The notes under the pieces were generated by a model that was given only the letters and a program-made list of their open reading frames with translations, was not told the origin of the DNA and searched no databases. From the NCBI RefSeq assembly GCF_016811075.1, contig NZ_JAFBGL010000006.1, positions 186,001 through 250,000 of the forward strand: DNA of 64,000 nt, in the 5' to 3' direction. Origin of the DNA: Oceaniferula flava (lineage in GTDB: Bacteria; Verrucomicrobiota; Verrucomicrobiia; Verrucomicrobiales; Akkermansiaceae). The translations under genes and the position numbers were made by a program. Below, piece by piece: positions 8,206-17,209 of this stretch; within the stretch, counting starts at the first letter, position 1; each line of letters begins with the position of its first letter.

Positions 8206-9417
8206 TTATTTGGCAAAGCGGATCGAGTGCATCACCTGCTGGGCGAAGCCATTGCGCAGGCGGTCTTTCAAGCTGTTAGGCTCGCCGGCTGAGCCATTGA
8301 GCATCAGCACCGCTGCTGCACCCTCGGCTTTACCTTCCTGGAGGATGCCGGCGAATTTGACAAAAAACTTCCTGCCATCCTGATGCGCCATCTGGGTGAC
8401 GATGATGCCGGCATGATAAGGCCCGACCTTGGTTTGATAACGCCCGATGATTTTGGCGTCCTGGTATCCTTGGAAAAACTTGGGGACCATCTGCTTTTCC
8501 AAGAGCGTCACGGCCCGGTGCACGCGGGCGTTCATCGGCGCAGTGGGATCCACGGCGAGGCTGGTGAAACGCACGCTTTGAAGATATTCCTTATCGGCAT
8601 TGGTCAGGGTGAAGCGCACGGTTTCGGGCACTTGCGGGTGACCCATGATCATGACGTGCTCGGTGGTCGGTAAGGTGACGGAAAATGGAGCGGCAATAAT
8701 TTTGTCCGACCCCTTGGACTTGGCAAAACTGGCATCCACATTGACCAGCTTTCCTTTGCCAGTGATGTTATCGACTTTTTCCTCAATGGTGCGCAATGGG
8801 GGCAATTTTTTCGGTTCAGCCTTTGGGCTGGCCGGTCCACCCTGCTGTGGTGGGAATTTAAACCCAGGATAGTTCGCAGCCATCAATTCTTGGTTCCAGT
8901 GCTTCTTGCTCAGCGTGACGAGTTTACGAAACGGTTCCTCCTTTTCAGGTTTGGCCCGTAGAGTGAAGTGCCGAGCGAGCAGGGCTTTGCCGTTTTTAGC
9001 TGGGTAATAAACGAAGGTGTTGAACTTGATCATGCGCTCATTTTTCTCGTAGTAGCTGATGCCTGAGAGCTTGGGGTCTTTGATAGGAATGATCTCAGCA
9101 CTCACGCCTTCCTTGGCCAAATTAGCCTTCATGTTGTTCACATATTGAGCTGCATCATGGATGCCGGGGTAGACATACATACTGACCTTATGCGTCCAGG
9201 TGGTGGGCGTTTGTTTAGGCAGGTAGTAGCTATTGATGAGCACTGTTTTCCCCTGAGTCACCATCCCTCGGGTGTAGGTTTGTTTGGAAAAAGTGAGAGT
9301 GACCTCCTGATCTTCCTTAACAGGCGCAGCGGCTGGAGCTTGGGCTAGGATTACGTGTGGCGATGCCAGCATCAAGGCTGAGGAAACTAACAGATGGGGG
9401 TATTTCAAGAGTTTCAT
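8206..9417 (-). CDS. Secreted protein of unknown function, 403 residues
   Basis: No family recognised. The ATG at 9417 gives a signal peptide (MKLLKYPHLLVSSALMLASP, cleaved near AQAPAAAP). The mature protein has two alpha/beta-looking halves joined by a Pro-rich linker around residues 190-215 (PGFKFPPQQGGPASPKAEPK). The pattern of Lys-rich, amphipathic strands with aromatic residues suggests a periplasmic or outer-membrane-associated protein. It lies about 105 bases downstream of the large sulfatase on the same strand and might be part of its transcription unit, but no functional link is shown. Confidence 0.72.
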   Translation of the reverse strand: MKLLKYPHLLVSSALMLASPHVILAQAPAAAPVKEDQEVTLTFSKQTYTRGMVTQGKTVLINSYYLPKQTPTTWTHKVSMYVYPGIHDAAQYVNNMKANLAKEGVSAEIIPIKDPKLSGISYYEKNERMIKFNTFVYYPAKNGKALLARHFTLRAKPEKEEPFRKLVTLSKKHWNQELMAANYPGFKFPPQQGGPASPKAEPKKLPPLRTIEEKVDNITGKGKLVNVDASFAKSKGSDKIIAAPFSVTLPTTEHVMIMGHPQVPETVRFTLTNADKEYLQSVRFTSLAVDPTAPMNARVHRAVTLLEKQMVPKFFQGYQDAKIIGRYQTKVGPYHAGIIVTQMAHQDGRKFFVKFAGILQEGKAEGAAAVLMLNGSAGEPNSLKDRLRNGFAQQVMHSIRFAK

Positions 9418-9522
9418 AATCGACACTCTCTCATAAGATATCAAATGCAGGAAGCCTATTCAGATGTGAATAGATGGTTGTTATCAGTAGATTGTGATGA
9501 TTTCTGCCAAGCCGATTGCCGT

Positions 9523-12500
9523 TTATTCTGCCAAGATTCTTAGAAATCGTTTGTCGGTGGGCGTCGTGCTGTCGTCTGCTTCGATCATGACACGTTGGAA
9601 ATCGCTTCCTAACAGAGGGTGGCTTTCCGCTGAGATTTCTGTGGATGGTAGCGTCCAGCTACTGAGGTCATTCGATACCTGCACAGTATAAGTGAGCGCA
9701 TGGCTGCCAGACACACGGCGGTTGTAGGTGACCTCTAATTTTCCTGAGCTTGAGTTAAAACTAACTTCGGGAGTTGGTAGACTTGGGTCTGCGATATGAG
9801 GGTTACCTCCGAAGGCATACTCTGAGAGGGCGCTGACACCATCCAGATCGCCGTCGCTTGTCCACGCAGGCAAGTGGTTGCCATGATGTCGATACCACCA
9901 TGCGCCGGCTGCTTGTTCATTGGCGTTAACAAGTGTGACGATTTCGCTGGAAGTGAGCGCTGCGTGGAAAATTTTCAGCTCGTCAATCTCGCCGCCGAAG
10001 TTGTAGCCGGAAGCATGGGGCGATGCCCCGATCATGATCGCAGAGCCGGCCGCGGTGTTGATGCTGGCGCTGCTGGAGTTGCTGACATTCTCCAACATTC
10101 CATCGACGTAAAGCCTGGCTTCATTGACATCGGTGCTGCCATTCTGATCGAAGTCATCGACCACGACCGCCACGTGGTGCCAGCTGCCATCGTTCAAGGT
10201 GGTGCTGCCTTTGATGAAGCCGTTTTGCACTTCCAGTCGGAGCACTTGGTTGGTGCCGTTGTCCAAGCGGAAGCTAAAGCGTTCGCCAGTGTTGTTTTCG
10301 CCGTAGCTGAAGATGACTTGGTTTTCGGCCGCTGCTCCCGGGGGCGATTTGATCCAGGCCCCGACTGTGCGCGCGCTGCTGCCGGTGGGCACGCTGATGT
10401 CGGTGAGCGAGACGGCATCGCTGGTGCCATTGAAGCTCAGTGCGAAGCCATGTTTTCCCGCAACGTGCGCCGCCTCGGGAGCAGTGAAGGCGGCCATGCT
10501 GCCGGCTAACAATCCGCCAGCTTCATAGACTGAGGCGCCCGAGGTTTCATTGAGTGGGAACCAGAGGTCAGTGGTGGCCACGTTGACATCCACCGTCACG
10601 CTGGCTGTGGCGGTGAACTGGCCATCGGTCAGCTGGTAGCTAAACTGGTCACTGCCAAACTTTCCAGCGGTGGCCGTGTATTCAACCTGGTTGCCGATGA
10701 TTTGGACGCTGCCAAAATGTGGCTGGGTGACCGACTGAATGCTCAGTGCCGACGGGGCACCGTCATCGGAGTCGTTGGCAAGCACAGGAATGCTGACCGG
10801 TGTTGTGCCCGTGGTGCTGGTCCGGTCTGGGTTGGCGATCGGTTCCGGCGGGGGTGTTCCAAAGCGATAGAACGCACTGTTAGAAATTGTTTGCTGGCTG
10901 ATCCCCGGGCCGGAATACTGCAGGTTGATGTCGTGGTTGCCGCTGCTGTGTTTGTATAGCACCCGAACAGGATGCAGCCCTGCCTGCAATCGCATGCTGC
11001 CGGTTTGCGGGCTGCCATCGTGGTGGAAGTCGTCATCAATGACATGGCTGTCGTGGATCCAGAGCATGCCGCCGGACGCATTGGTGCCGACGCTGCTGTC
11101 GGTGGTCATCTGAAAAGTATAAGTGCCCTCGCTAGGGATGGAAATATAGCCGGTAAATTCTAACAATAAATCCTGATCCTGAGGGCGCTGGGTGAGATCA
11201 AGATGGGTGCAATCGCCACTGGCCACCGGGGTGAGGTAGGCAGTTTCAGGCACCCAGTCCCACTGACCGGTGTAGGCGCGGTAATTCAGTCCATTGACCG
11301 CACTGGTCGGCGGATTGGGTGCAGCAAACTCGCTGCTGAGGTAGCTGCGGGTGTAATCCCCGTCGGTGCGGATCTGCAGGACCTTGTCCTTCATGTTCTG
11401 CTGCAGATCGACTTTCGAGGCTGCGAGGTTAGTGGTTTCGCCAGGATCGGCATCGACATCGTAGATGAGGAAATCCTGACTGTGAGAGGTGATGTTGTAG
11501 CGGATCCCTTTGTAGCGCGTGCCATCGCTATCATCGAGAAAGACGACCTGCATTTCTGCCCGCTGGCTATTTTTATGCACAGGGAAATCCGCGTAGTTAG
11601 GGGTCGAGCCGTTGTTCTGGTATTCGAAGTAAAGATAGCCCTTGTCCAGCTGGGTGCCGCTGCCGGTGAGTTCCGGGAGCAGTGAGACACCACTAGACCA
11701 CGCAGGTGGTGTCAGGCCCGCGGCGTCACTCAATGTCGGCATCCAGTCCCAGAAGGCGGAAGGTCGCGTCGAGTTCAGACCTTCGGTGTTCGGGTTGTTG
11801 TCGCCGATCTGAGTGGGCCACCAGGCAAAGGTGGGCATGCGGATGCCGCCCTCCCAGGTGTCACGTTTGATCCCTTCAAAGTTGCCGTAGGAATCGAAAT
11901 TTTGCGGATCATGTTTCACCGACCCACCGCTTCCCGACTCGTTGTGGGTGCCGTTGTCCGAAGTGAAGATGACCAAGGTATTGTCCGCGATATTCAAGTC
12001 GCGCAGGGTTTGCAGGATGTCGCCCATGGCTTGGTCGATGCGTCTGACCATGGTGGCGTGGCGGGCGGCGGCATTCCCCAGGGAGGCGTAGTCTGGGTGG
12101 ATGTAGCTGTCGTTGGTGCCTGAGTTGGTATTGAGCGGCCAGCTCAGCCCACCGGTGATGCCGGAGCCGGCTGGATAGGCCTGGGTGGGGACTTGCAGCT
12201 GAGCGTGCGGGGCATCGTATGCGAGGTAGATGAAGAAGGGCGTTTCCGGATCGCTGTCGGCCCGATCTTGAATGATCTGCTTGGTTTTCGCGGTCCACAG
12301 ATCGGTGGTGTAGGCGTGGTCGAGCCCCGTGGTGACGGCGCTGGTCTGCTCGATCACCGTTCCGCCATTGCCCGGGTAATGCTGGTGACCGTGGCCGTGG
12401 CGGATGTATCCGTAGAAATAGTCGAAGCCTCTCGAGTTGGGCCTTCCGTCCACCGTGGGGCTGGTTCCCCCGACGCCCCATTTGCCCACGCAGGCGGTGT

Positions 12501-12903
12501 AGTATCCTGCGGTTTGCAGCACCGTGCCGAGGGTGTGGTTGTCAGAGATGACTTTGTCGAAGGAGTTGTTCCGGATGTTGGCATGGCCCTGGTCTCTCCC
12601 TTGGAGCAGCGACCCCCGGGCCGGCGCGCAGACGGGCGCGCTGGTGTAATGCCGCGTGAGCTTGGCGCCTTCGGCGGCCATGCGGTCGATGTTCGGGGTG
12701 AAGATAAATGCCTCTTCGCTGCCATTGATGAGCCCGTCTCCGGCAGTGCCTCCGCCGGCTCCGTTGTCCCGGGTCGATTGGTGCAGGTTATACAGATCAC
12801 CAAAGCCCAGGTCATCGGTCATGACGAGGATGATATTGGGAGCGGCGTGCAGGGACTGGGTCAGGAGAGCCAGGCCAAGGAGGAGTTTTTTAAGGGGGAG
12901 CAT
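9523..12903 (-). CDS. Multidomain secreted sulfatase (sulfatase, PA14, cadherin/Ig-like, LamG)
   Basis: A 1126-residue exported enzyme. Residues 1-20 are a signal peptide. The sulfatase domain (about 21-510) starts with APNIILVMTDDLGFGD and holds the formylglycine motif C92-A-P-A-R96, plus FTSDNG (metal-binding Asp-Asn) and KWGVGG. A PA14-like carbohydrate-binding domain follows at about 535-680, then an Ig/cadherin-like repeat at about 688-772 and a LamG/concanavalin fold at about 778-990. The C-terminus carries GDLDGVSALSEYAFGGNP, a calcium/dockerin-like loop common in this phylum, then a final beta domain. It likely removes sulfate from algal or host polysaccharide. The Cys form requires maturation by a formylglycine-generating enzyme or anSME not identified here. 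No sorting tail is present. Confidence 0.88.
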   Translation of the reverse strand: MLPLKKLLLGLALLTQSLHAAPNIILVMTDDLGFGDLYNLHQSTRDNGAGGGTAGDGLINGSEEAFIFTPNIDRMAAEGAKLTRHYTSAPVCAPARGSLLQGRDQGHANIRNNSFDKVISDNHTLGTVLQTAGYYTACVGKWGVGGTSPTVDGRPNSRGFDYFYGYIRHGHGHQHYPGNGGTVIEQTSAVTTGLDHAYTTDLWTAKTKQIIQDRADSDPETPFFIYLAYDAPHAQLQVPTQAYPAGSGITGGLSWPLNTNSGTNDSYIHPDYASLGNAAARHATMVRRIDQAMGDILQTLRDLNIADNTLVIFTSDNGTHNESGSGGSVKHDPQNFDSYGNFEGIKRDTWEGGIRMPTFAWWPTQIGDNNPNTEGLNSTRPSAFWDWMPTLSDAAGLTPPAWSSGVSLLPELTGSGTQLDKGYLYFEYQNNGSTPNYADFPVHKNSQRAEMQVVFLDDSDGTRYKGIRYNITSHSQDFLIYDVDADPGETTNLAASKVDLQQNMKDKVLQIRTDGDYTRSYLSSEFAAPNPPTSAVNGLNYRAYTGQWDWVPETAYLTPVASGDCTHLDLTQRPQDQDLLLEFTGYISIPSEGTYTFQMTTDSSVGTNASGGMLWIHDSHVIDDDFHHDGSPQTGSMRLQAGLHPVRVLYKHSSGNHDINLQYSGPGISQQTISNSAFYRFGTPPPEPIANPDRTSTTGTTPVSIPVLANDSDDGAPSALSIQSVTQPHFGSVQIIGNQVEYTATAGKFGSDQFSYQLTDGQFTATASVTVDVNVATTDLWFPLNETSGASVYEAGGLLAGSMAAFTAPEAAHVAGKHGFALSFNGTSDAVSLTDISVPTGSSARTVGAWIKSPPGAAAENQVIFSYGENNTGERFSFRLDNGTNQVLRLEVQNGFIKGSTTLNDGSWHHVAVVVDDFDQNGSTDVNEARLYVDGMLENVSNSSSASINTAAGSAIMIGASPHASGYNFGGEIDELKIFHAALTSSEIVTLVNANEQAAGAWWYRHHGNHLPAWTSDGDLDGVSALSEYAFGGNPHIADPSLPTPEVSFNSSSGKLEVTYNRRVSGSHALTYTVQVSNDLSSWTLPSTEISAESHPLLGSDFQRVMIEADDSTTPTDKRFLRILAE

Positions 12904-12972
12904 GAGGTGCGACTACCATATAAAAACGCCCCCAGGACTTTGTCCAGCGAGCGTTTCGGAGAGGGTGCTTGA

Positions 12973-13053
12973 TTACTTCCGGCGGCGCATCATCAAGGCC
13001 AGGCCGGCGACGCCAAGCAGGGCTCTGGAGCTGGGTTCAAGATCTAACGAAAA
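12973..13053 (-). pseudogene. Orphan PEP-CTERM sorting tail (gene remnant)
   Basis: Reading the minus strand from 13053 to 12973 gives a 26-codon frame ending in LEPSSRALLGVAGLALMM, then RRRK and a TAA stop. This is the complete signature of a PEP-CTERM sorting signal: Pro-Glu-like motif, one membrane helix, Arg cluster. It is preceded immediately by in-frame TAA and TAG codons (13054-13059), so there is no protein in front of it. It sits between the CvfB-like gene and the sulfatase start on the same strand. The simplest reading is the surviving 3' end of a deleted exported-protein gene. Confidence 0.6.
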
Positions 13054-13078
13054 TTACTAACAGTATTGCCGCGTGCAA

Positions 13079-13915
13079 CTATTTCACCTGCCGGATGCCA
13101 TCCTTGCCGATGGTGATGCGGCGCTTTCGGAAGAGAGCACCGGTAGCGCGTTTGAAGGCTTTTTTGCTGACACCTAATTCCGCATAGATCACTTCCGCCG
13201 GACTGGCATCGCAGAGCTCCCAGTAGCCGCCACGGGCGTCCAGCTCTTCTTCGATTCTGGCTTCGAGGTCGTCGATTTTAGCTTGGCCTGGTTTGTAAAG
13301 TGAGAGGTCCACCTTGCCGTCAGCACGCAGGCCGGTGATGTATCCCACGGTTTGCTCTCCGGATTGGAGGTCTTGGAAAACTTCGTTGGCAAAAAGGACT
13401 CCTGCGTATTCGCCATTGATGATGGCCTTGTAGCCGAGGTCGGTTTTTCCGAAAATACGCAAGTCCACCTCCTGGCCCACCTCATAGTCGGGGCGCTCTT
13501 TTTTGAGGAAGCGTGTGATCCGCCGACTGGCGACGATGCGTCCGCTCTTTTCATCGACATAGACGTAGACGGCATAGCTTTTCCCCACATCCAGACGATT
13601 CAGCTGCTCGCGGAAGGGGACCAACAAATCCTTGGCCAAACCCCAATCGAGGAAGGAACCGATGGGGGTGACGTTGACACAGCGCAGGGTGGCAAACTCA
13701 CCGGGCATGGCGAGCGGCTTGCGCATGGTGGCGATCGGTCGGTCTTCGGAATCGCAGTAAAGAAAGACCTCCACCGCTTCGCCCAGCTTCACATCGCCGG
13801 TGGTTTCGTGGCGTGGCAGCAGGATCTCGCCATTGACGCCCTCGGAATCGAGGAATAGTCCGGGGCCACTTTCTCGTAATACTTTCAACCGTGCGCGTTC
13901 GCCAATGTCTGCCAT
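13079..13915 (-). CDS. cvfB: CvfB-like S1-domain RNA-binding protein
   Basis: The 278-residue protein from ATG at 13915 begins MADIGERARLKVL, the usual CvfB N-terminus; the longer frame adds 54 residues not typical of the family. It contains tandem S1-like OB folds, with EGVNGEILLPRHE near residues 24-36, FLDWGLAKDLLVPFREQ near 87-104 and GYKAIINGEYAGVLFANEVF near 165-185. A winged-helix-like C-terminus (AEVIYAELGVSKKAFKRATG) follows. The family binds RNA and affects virulence or stress genes in Staphylococcus (CvfB/YitL). Here a role in RNA regulation is inferred from family only. Confidence 0.85.
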   Translation of the reverse strand: MADIGERARLKVLRESGPGLFLDSEGVNGEILLPRHETTGDVKLGEAVEVFLYCDSEDRPIATMRKPLAMPGEFATLRCVNVTPIGSFLDWGLAKDLLVPFREQLNRLDVGKSYAVYVYVDEKSGRIVASRRITRFLKKERPDYEVGQEVDLRIFGKTDLGYKAIINGEYAGVLFANEVFQDLQSGEQTVGYITGLRADGKVDLSLYKPGQAKIDDLEARIEEELDARGGYWELCDASPAEVIYAELGVSKKAFKRATGALFRKRRITIGKDGIRQVK

Positions 13916-14034
13916 GCGCGCAACATAGGTGAGATCGGCGCCTCTAGCGATCAAATAAGCGTTCGCCGCCCGTGAATCCACCGTCATGAGAAAAGCCTGT
14001 ATTGGGGCGGTAGTCTGCCTGTAGAGTGGTGCGC

Positions 14035-15468
14035 ATGAAACGTTTTCCCCTTCACCCCACGGTCGCCGCTCTGGCACTGCTGGCCAGCTCTGCCGTGGAT
14101 GCCCGGCAGCCGAACATTATTTATATCAACACCGACGACTGGGGCATCGGTAAGGTGCCGGCCTACCAAATGGACTCCGCCAGTGAGAAAATCATCAAGA
14201 CGCCGAACATTGACCGACTCAAGGAGGACGGCATGCAGTTCACCAATGCCTATGCCGGCAATGCCGTCTGTGGTCCTTCGCGCTGCTCCCTGATCACTGG
14301 CAAGCACCCGGGCCATGCTGTGTGGCGGGCGAACCGGAGGACGATGCCGAAAGAGCTGTGGCCACCGTCGTATCCTCTGTTAGGTGAGGTCGCGCGTCGG
14401 GCCGGCTACACCACCGCCGGATTTGGAAAGCTCAGCCCCGGGGGGCACTCGACGCCCGAGGAGATCACCGGCTGCGGCTGGGACTACTGGCTCGGCTTCC
14501 TCGGTCACGTCGACTGCCGCGATTACTACGCCAATTTTATCTGGGAAAATGGCCAACGCATTCGCTTGCCGAAAAATACCCGCGCGGTGCTGAAGGGCAC
14601 CTCGTTCAAGGAGAAACCGATCGGTTCAGGTGTCGTAGGCGAAGGCAAAGGAACCTTCATCGAGGATCTCTACACCGATAAAATCATCGAGTTCATGACG
14701 TCCAACAAGGATAAGCCATTCTTCGTTTACTTCGCCAGCACGGTGCCGCACGGAGGCCCTCCCGGTGGTATGCGGGTGCCGAGCCTCGAAGGTTACGACA
14801 AGGTGGAAAACTTGACCGTTTACGAGCAGGTCTACTGTGCTCTGATGACCCGTCACGATCGCAATGTCGGCCGCATCCGCGAGGCGGTGAAGCAGCTGGG
14901 GCTGGAAAAGGACACCCTCATCATCTGGACCTCCGACAATGGCGATGAAGACAGCTACTACAAGCGCACCAAGACCTTTGATGGCAATGGTCCCTTTCGC
15001 ATGATGAAGCGCTCGCTCTACGAGGGCGGCATCCGGGTGCCACTGATCGCCTACTGGCCGGGCACCATCAAACCGGGCACCACTACGGACGTGCAGACCA
15101 CTCAACGCGATGTCATGCCGACCCTGGCCGATGCCGGAGGCAAGCCGAAGACTGAGGAAATGGACGGCATTTCCATCCTCCCCACCTTGCAAGGCCAGCC
15201 GGAGCAGCAGGCCAAGCGGGACTACATTTACTTCGAGTTCTACGAACGTGGAAAACAGCAATCGGTCCGCATGGGCGACTGGAAAGCCTATCGCAAAGGT
15301 GGTTGGGAAGGAAAGATCGAGCTCTACGACCTCGCCAAAGATCGTGAAGAACAACACGACCTCGCCGCCCAGCACCCTGAGTTGGTCAAGCGCATGGCCG
15401 AGATCATGAGAAAAGAGCACAGCCCCAGTCCCATCTGGAATCTCGACCCCGAAGACGAGAAGGACTGA
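14035..15468 (+). CDS. Secreted sulfatase
   Basis: The 477-residue protein has a signal peptide (MKRFPLHPTVAALALLASSA) and then the sulfatase start QPNIIYINTDDWGIG. The formylglycine motif is C79-G-P-S-R83 followed by CSLITGKHPGH. Other family markers are GKLSPGG, FASTVPHGGPP and WTSDNGDEDS (metal ligands), and a C-terminal YDLAKDREEQHDLA block. The start at 14035 is preferred over 14026 because it begins the signal peptide directly. It is a single-domain sulfatase, unlike the large neighbour, and likely acts on a different sulfated glycan. A hairpin terminator follows. Confidence 0.87.
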   Translation: MKRFPLHPTVAALALLASSAVDARQPNIIYINTDDWGIGKVPAYQMDSASEKIIKTPNIDRLKEDGMQFTNAYAGNAVCGPSRCSLITGKHPGHAVWRANRRTMPKELWPPSYPLLGEVARRAGYTTAGFGKLSPGGHSTPEEITGCGWDYWLGFLGHVDCRDYYANFIWENGQRIRLPKNTRAVLKGTSFKEKPIGSGVVGEGKGTFIEDLYTDKIIEFMTSNKDKPFFVYFASTVPHGGPPGGMRVPSLEGYDKVENLTVYEQVYCALMTRHDRNVGRIREAVKQLGLEKDTLIIWTSDNGDEDSYYKRTKTFDGNGPFRMMKRSLYEGGIRVPLIAYWPGTIKPGTTTDVQTTQRDVMPTLADAGGKPKTEEMDGISILPTLQGQPEQQAKRDYIYFEFYERGKQQSVRMGDWKAYRKGGWEGKIELYDLAKDREEQHDLAAQHPELVKRMAEIMRKEHSPSPIWNLDPEDEKD

Positions 15469-15502
15469 TGGCTCGTCGATCCGAAGACTGGGTCACAAAG
15501 AA

Positions 15503-15545
15503 AAAGCCCCGCACCCTGCAATCATCGGGCACGGGGCTTTATCAT
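15503..15545 (+). terminator. Hairpin downstream of the sulfatase gene
   Basis: The inverted repeat AAAGCCCCG / CGGGGCTTT (15503-15511 and 15532-15540) is separated by 20 bases and lies about 35 bases after the sulfatase stop. The 3' arm ends in TTT but continues ATCAT, so it is a weak or partly factor-dependent terminator. Confidence 0.65.
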
Positions 15546-15790
15546 CAGCCAACATAAAAAACTTGAGCGGCGTTGGAGAGATCGAGGAGATCCTTCCATC
15601 CGCTACCTAAGTTAAAGCAATCGTTGTGCCGATATATTACCAATCTACTAAACTTTTAGATGGATTGGCGGCTTTTAATTAAAGAATCTGTATAAGTTGC
15701 CTAATGCACTCTATTTTAACGGATTGTAACGACCGTTTAAGTGTCGAGAAGCACCCAAGTCCAGAAGATGTGAGACGCGGGCGGCGTTGA
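15546..15790. other. Non-coding gap between sulfatase and DUF1552 gene
   Basis: Together with the terminator this makes a gene-free stretch of about 320 bases. It is A+T-rich in its middle (15620-15730), with a run around TTTTAATTAAAG. No plausible reading frame, tRNA or repeat was seen. The convergent gene ends at 15791. Confidence 0.6.
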
Positions 15791-17197
15791 TTATCCCAGC
15801 TTGGGTAGCTCCTGGGTGGCATCGCCGATACGTTTGACGGGGGCTCCGACGCGTTTCAGCATCCCGTGGTAGAGGCCGCAGAGCGGGGTGCCCTTGTCGT
15901 ATTCTAGATGCCGGCCGGTCTTCAGCGTGCCGCCGGCTTTGCCTGCCACCACGGTGGGAATGTTGTGGGGGCTGTGCGCATTGCCATCGCGGATGCCGGA
16001 GCCGAACATGACCATGGAATTGTCCAGCAGGTTGCCGTTGCCCTCTTTGATCTTTTTCATCTGCTCCAGCATGTAGCCGTATTGTTCCACGTGCCAGGTG
16101 TTGATCCGCTGGTATTGGTCCAGCTGCTTGGGATTCTTTTTGTGGTGGGAAAGTTGGTGGTGGCCGCCGCTGACCCCATCAAGGAAGGAGAAGTTCCGGC
16201 CACTGACGGCATTGCCAAACATGAAGGTGGAGACCCGGGTGGCATCTGCCCAGAAGGCGAGCACCATGATGTCCATCATCAGACGCACGTGATCGGTGTG
16301 ATTGAAGCGCGGCATCGAGTGCAGTTCTTCTTCGCGGGTTGCCTTGCCCATGGTTTTGGAAATGTGGCGGTCGATCTCTTCCATCCGCTTGAGCACGTCC
16401 TTCGGAAGGTTGTTTCCAGCCCTTAGTTCATTGGCTTCGTGTTCGATCCGGCGTTCCACTTCGCGCACGCTCTGCAGGTATTCTTCGATCTTTTGTTGGT
16501 CGTGCTGGCCGAGCTGTTTTTGCAGGCGTTTGGCATCGTCGTGCACTAGATCGAGCACCGATTGTTCATCGCTGGAGCGTGGCTTGCCTTGGCTGGAGCG
16601 ACTGCGGAACAGGCGGTCAAAGGCGACCCGCGGGTTGATCTCGCAGGGCAGCGGGGCGACGGGTGTTTTCCAGGCAATGTGGGAGGCGTAGAGGCGGGTG
16701 TAGTTGACATTGGTGTCCACTCCGTTGGCCGTGCGCTCGCAGCCGAGCTCCAGAGAGGGCAGCTTGGTATCCTGGCCAATGGCCCGCGCGGCGATCTGAT
16801 CGATGGAAACGCCATTGGCATTGATGTCAGAGCCGGTGGTTTTGGTGATGGTGGTTCCGGTCAGCCAGCCGGCGGTTTTCACGTAGTGACCATCGCCGGT
16901 GAAGGAGGCCTTGTTCGAGAGGCCGCTGAGCACAAGGATGTCCTCCTTGAGCGATTCCAGAGGGCTTAGGATGGGAGAAAGTTGGGGATTGTTGCCGGAG
17001 CCTGTGGGCGTCCATTTGTCGGGTCGCACGCCATTGGGCATGAACAGGCAGGCCATCCGCACTGGTGTGGCACCGTCACGCCCGGCGGCGCAAAGAGGCG
17101 TCATGGCTTCGAGAAAGGGCAGCGCCATGGTGGCACCGATGCCTTTGAGCATGGTGCGGCGCGGGAGTTGCCAGTTGTTGCGTTGGATATTGGCCAT
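15791..17197 (-). CDS. Tat-exported DUF1552 protein
   Basis: A 468-residue protein of the DUF1552 family, found mainly in Planctomycetes and Verrucomicrobia. The N-terminus (RRTMLKGIGATMALPFLEAM) is a twin-arginine signal, so the protein is exported folded. Characteristic blocks include CLFMPNGVRPDKW, SGLSNKASFTGDGHY and MVMFGSGIRDGNAHSPHNIP near the C-terminus. Its function is unknown; it nearly always travels with a DUF1592-type cytochrome. Here that partner is 12 bases upstream on the same strand, which indicates one operon. A role in an extracellular oxidation or degradation pathway is inferred from context. Confidence 0.9.
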   Translation of the reverse strand: MANIQRNNWQLPRRTMLKGIGATMALPFLEAMTPLCAAGRDGATPVRMACLFMPNGVRPDKWTPTGSGNNPQLSPILSPLESLKEDILVLSGLSNKASFTGDGHYVKTAGWLTGTTITKTTGSDINANGVSIDQIAARAIGQDTKLPSLELGCERTANGVDTNVNYTRLYASHIAWKTPVAPLPCEINPRVAFDRLFRSRSSQGKPRSSDEQSVLDLVHDDAKRLQKQLGQHDQQKIEEYLQSVREVERRIEHEANELRAGNNLPKDVLKRMEEIDRHISKTMGKATREEELHSMPRFNHTDHVRLMMDIMVLAFWADATRVSTFMFGNAVSGRNFSFLDGVSGGHHQLSHHKKNPKQLDQYQRINTWHVEQYGYMLEQMKKIKEGNGNLLDNSMVMFGSGIRDGNAHSPHNIPTVVAGKAGGTLKTGRHLEYDKGTPLCGLYHGMLKRVGAPVKRIGDATQELPKLG

Positions 17198-17209
17198 GGG
17201 GGGATGTTT

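Noticed and set aside
12193-12972. 259-codon open frame on the plus strand
   Set aside because: It runs antisense across the sulfatase N-terminus, including its signal peptide, and has no family match.
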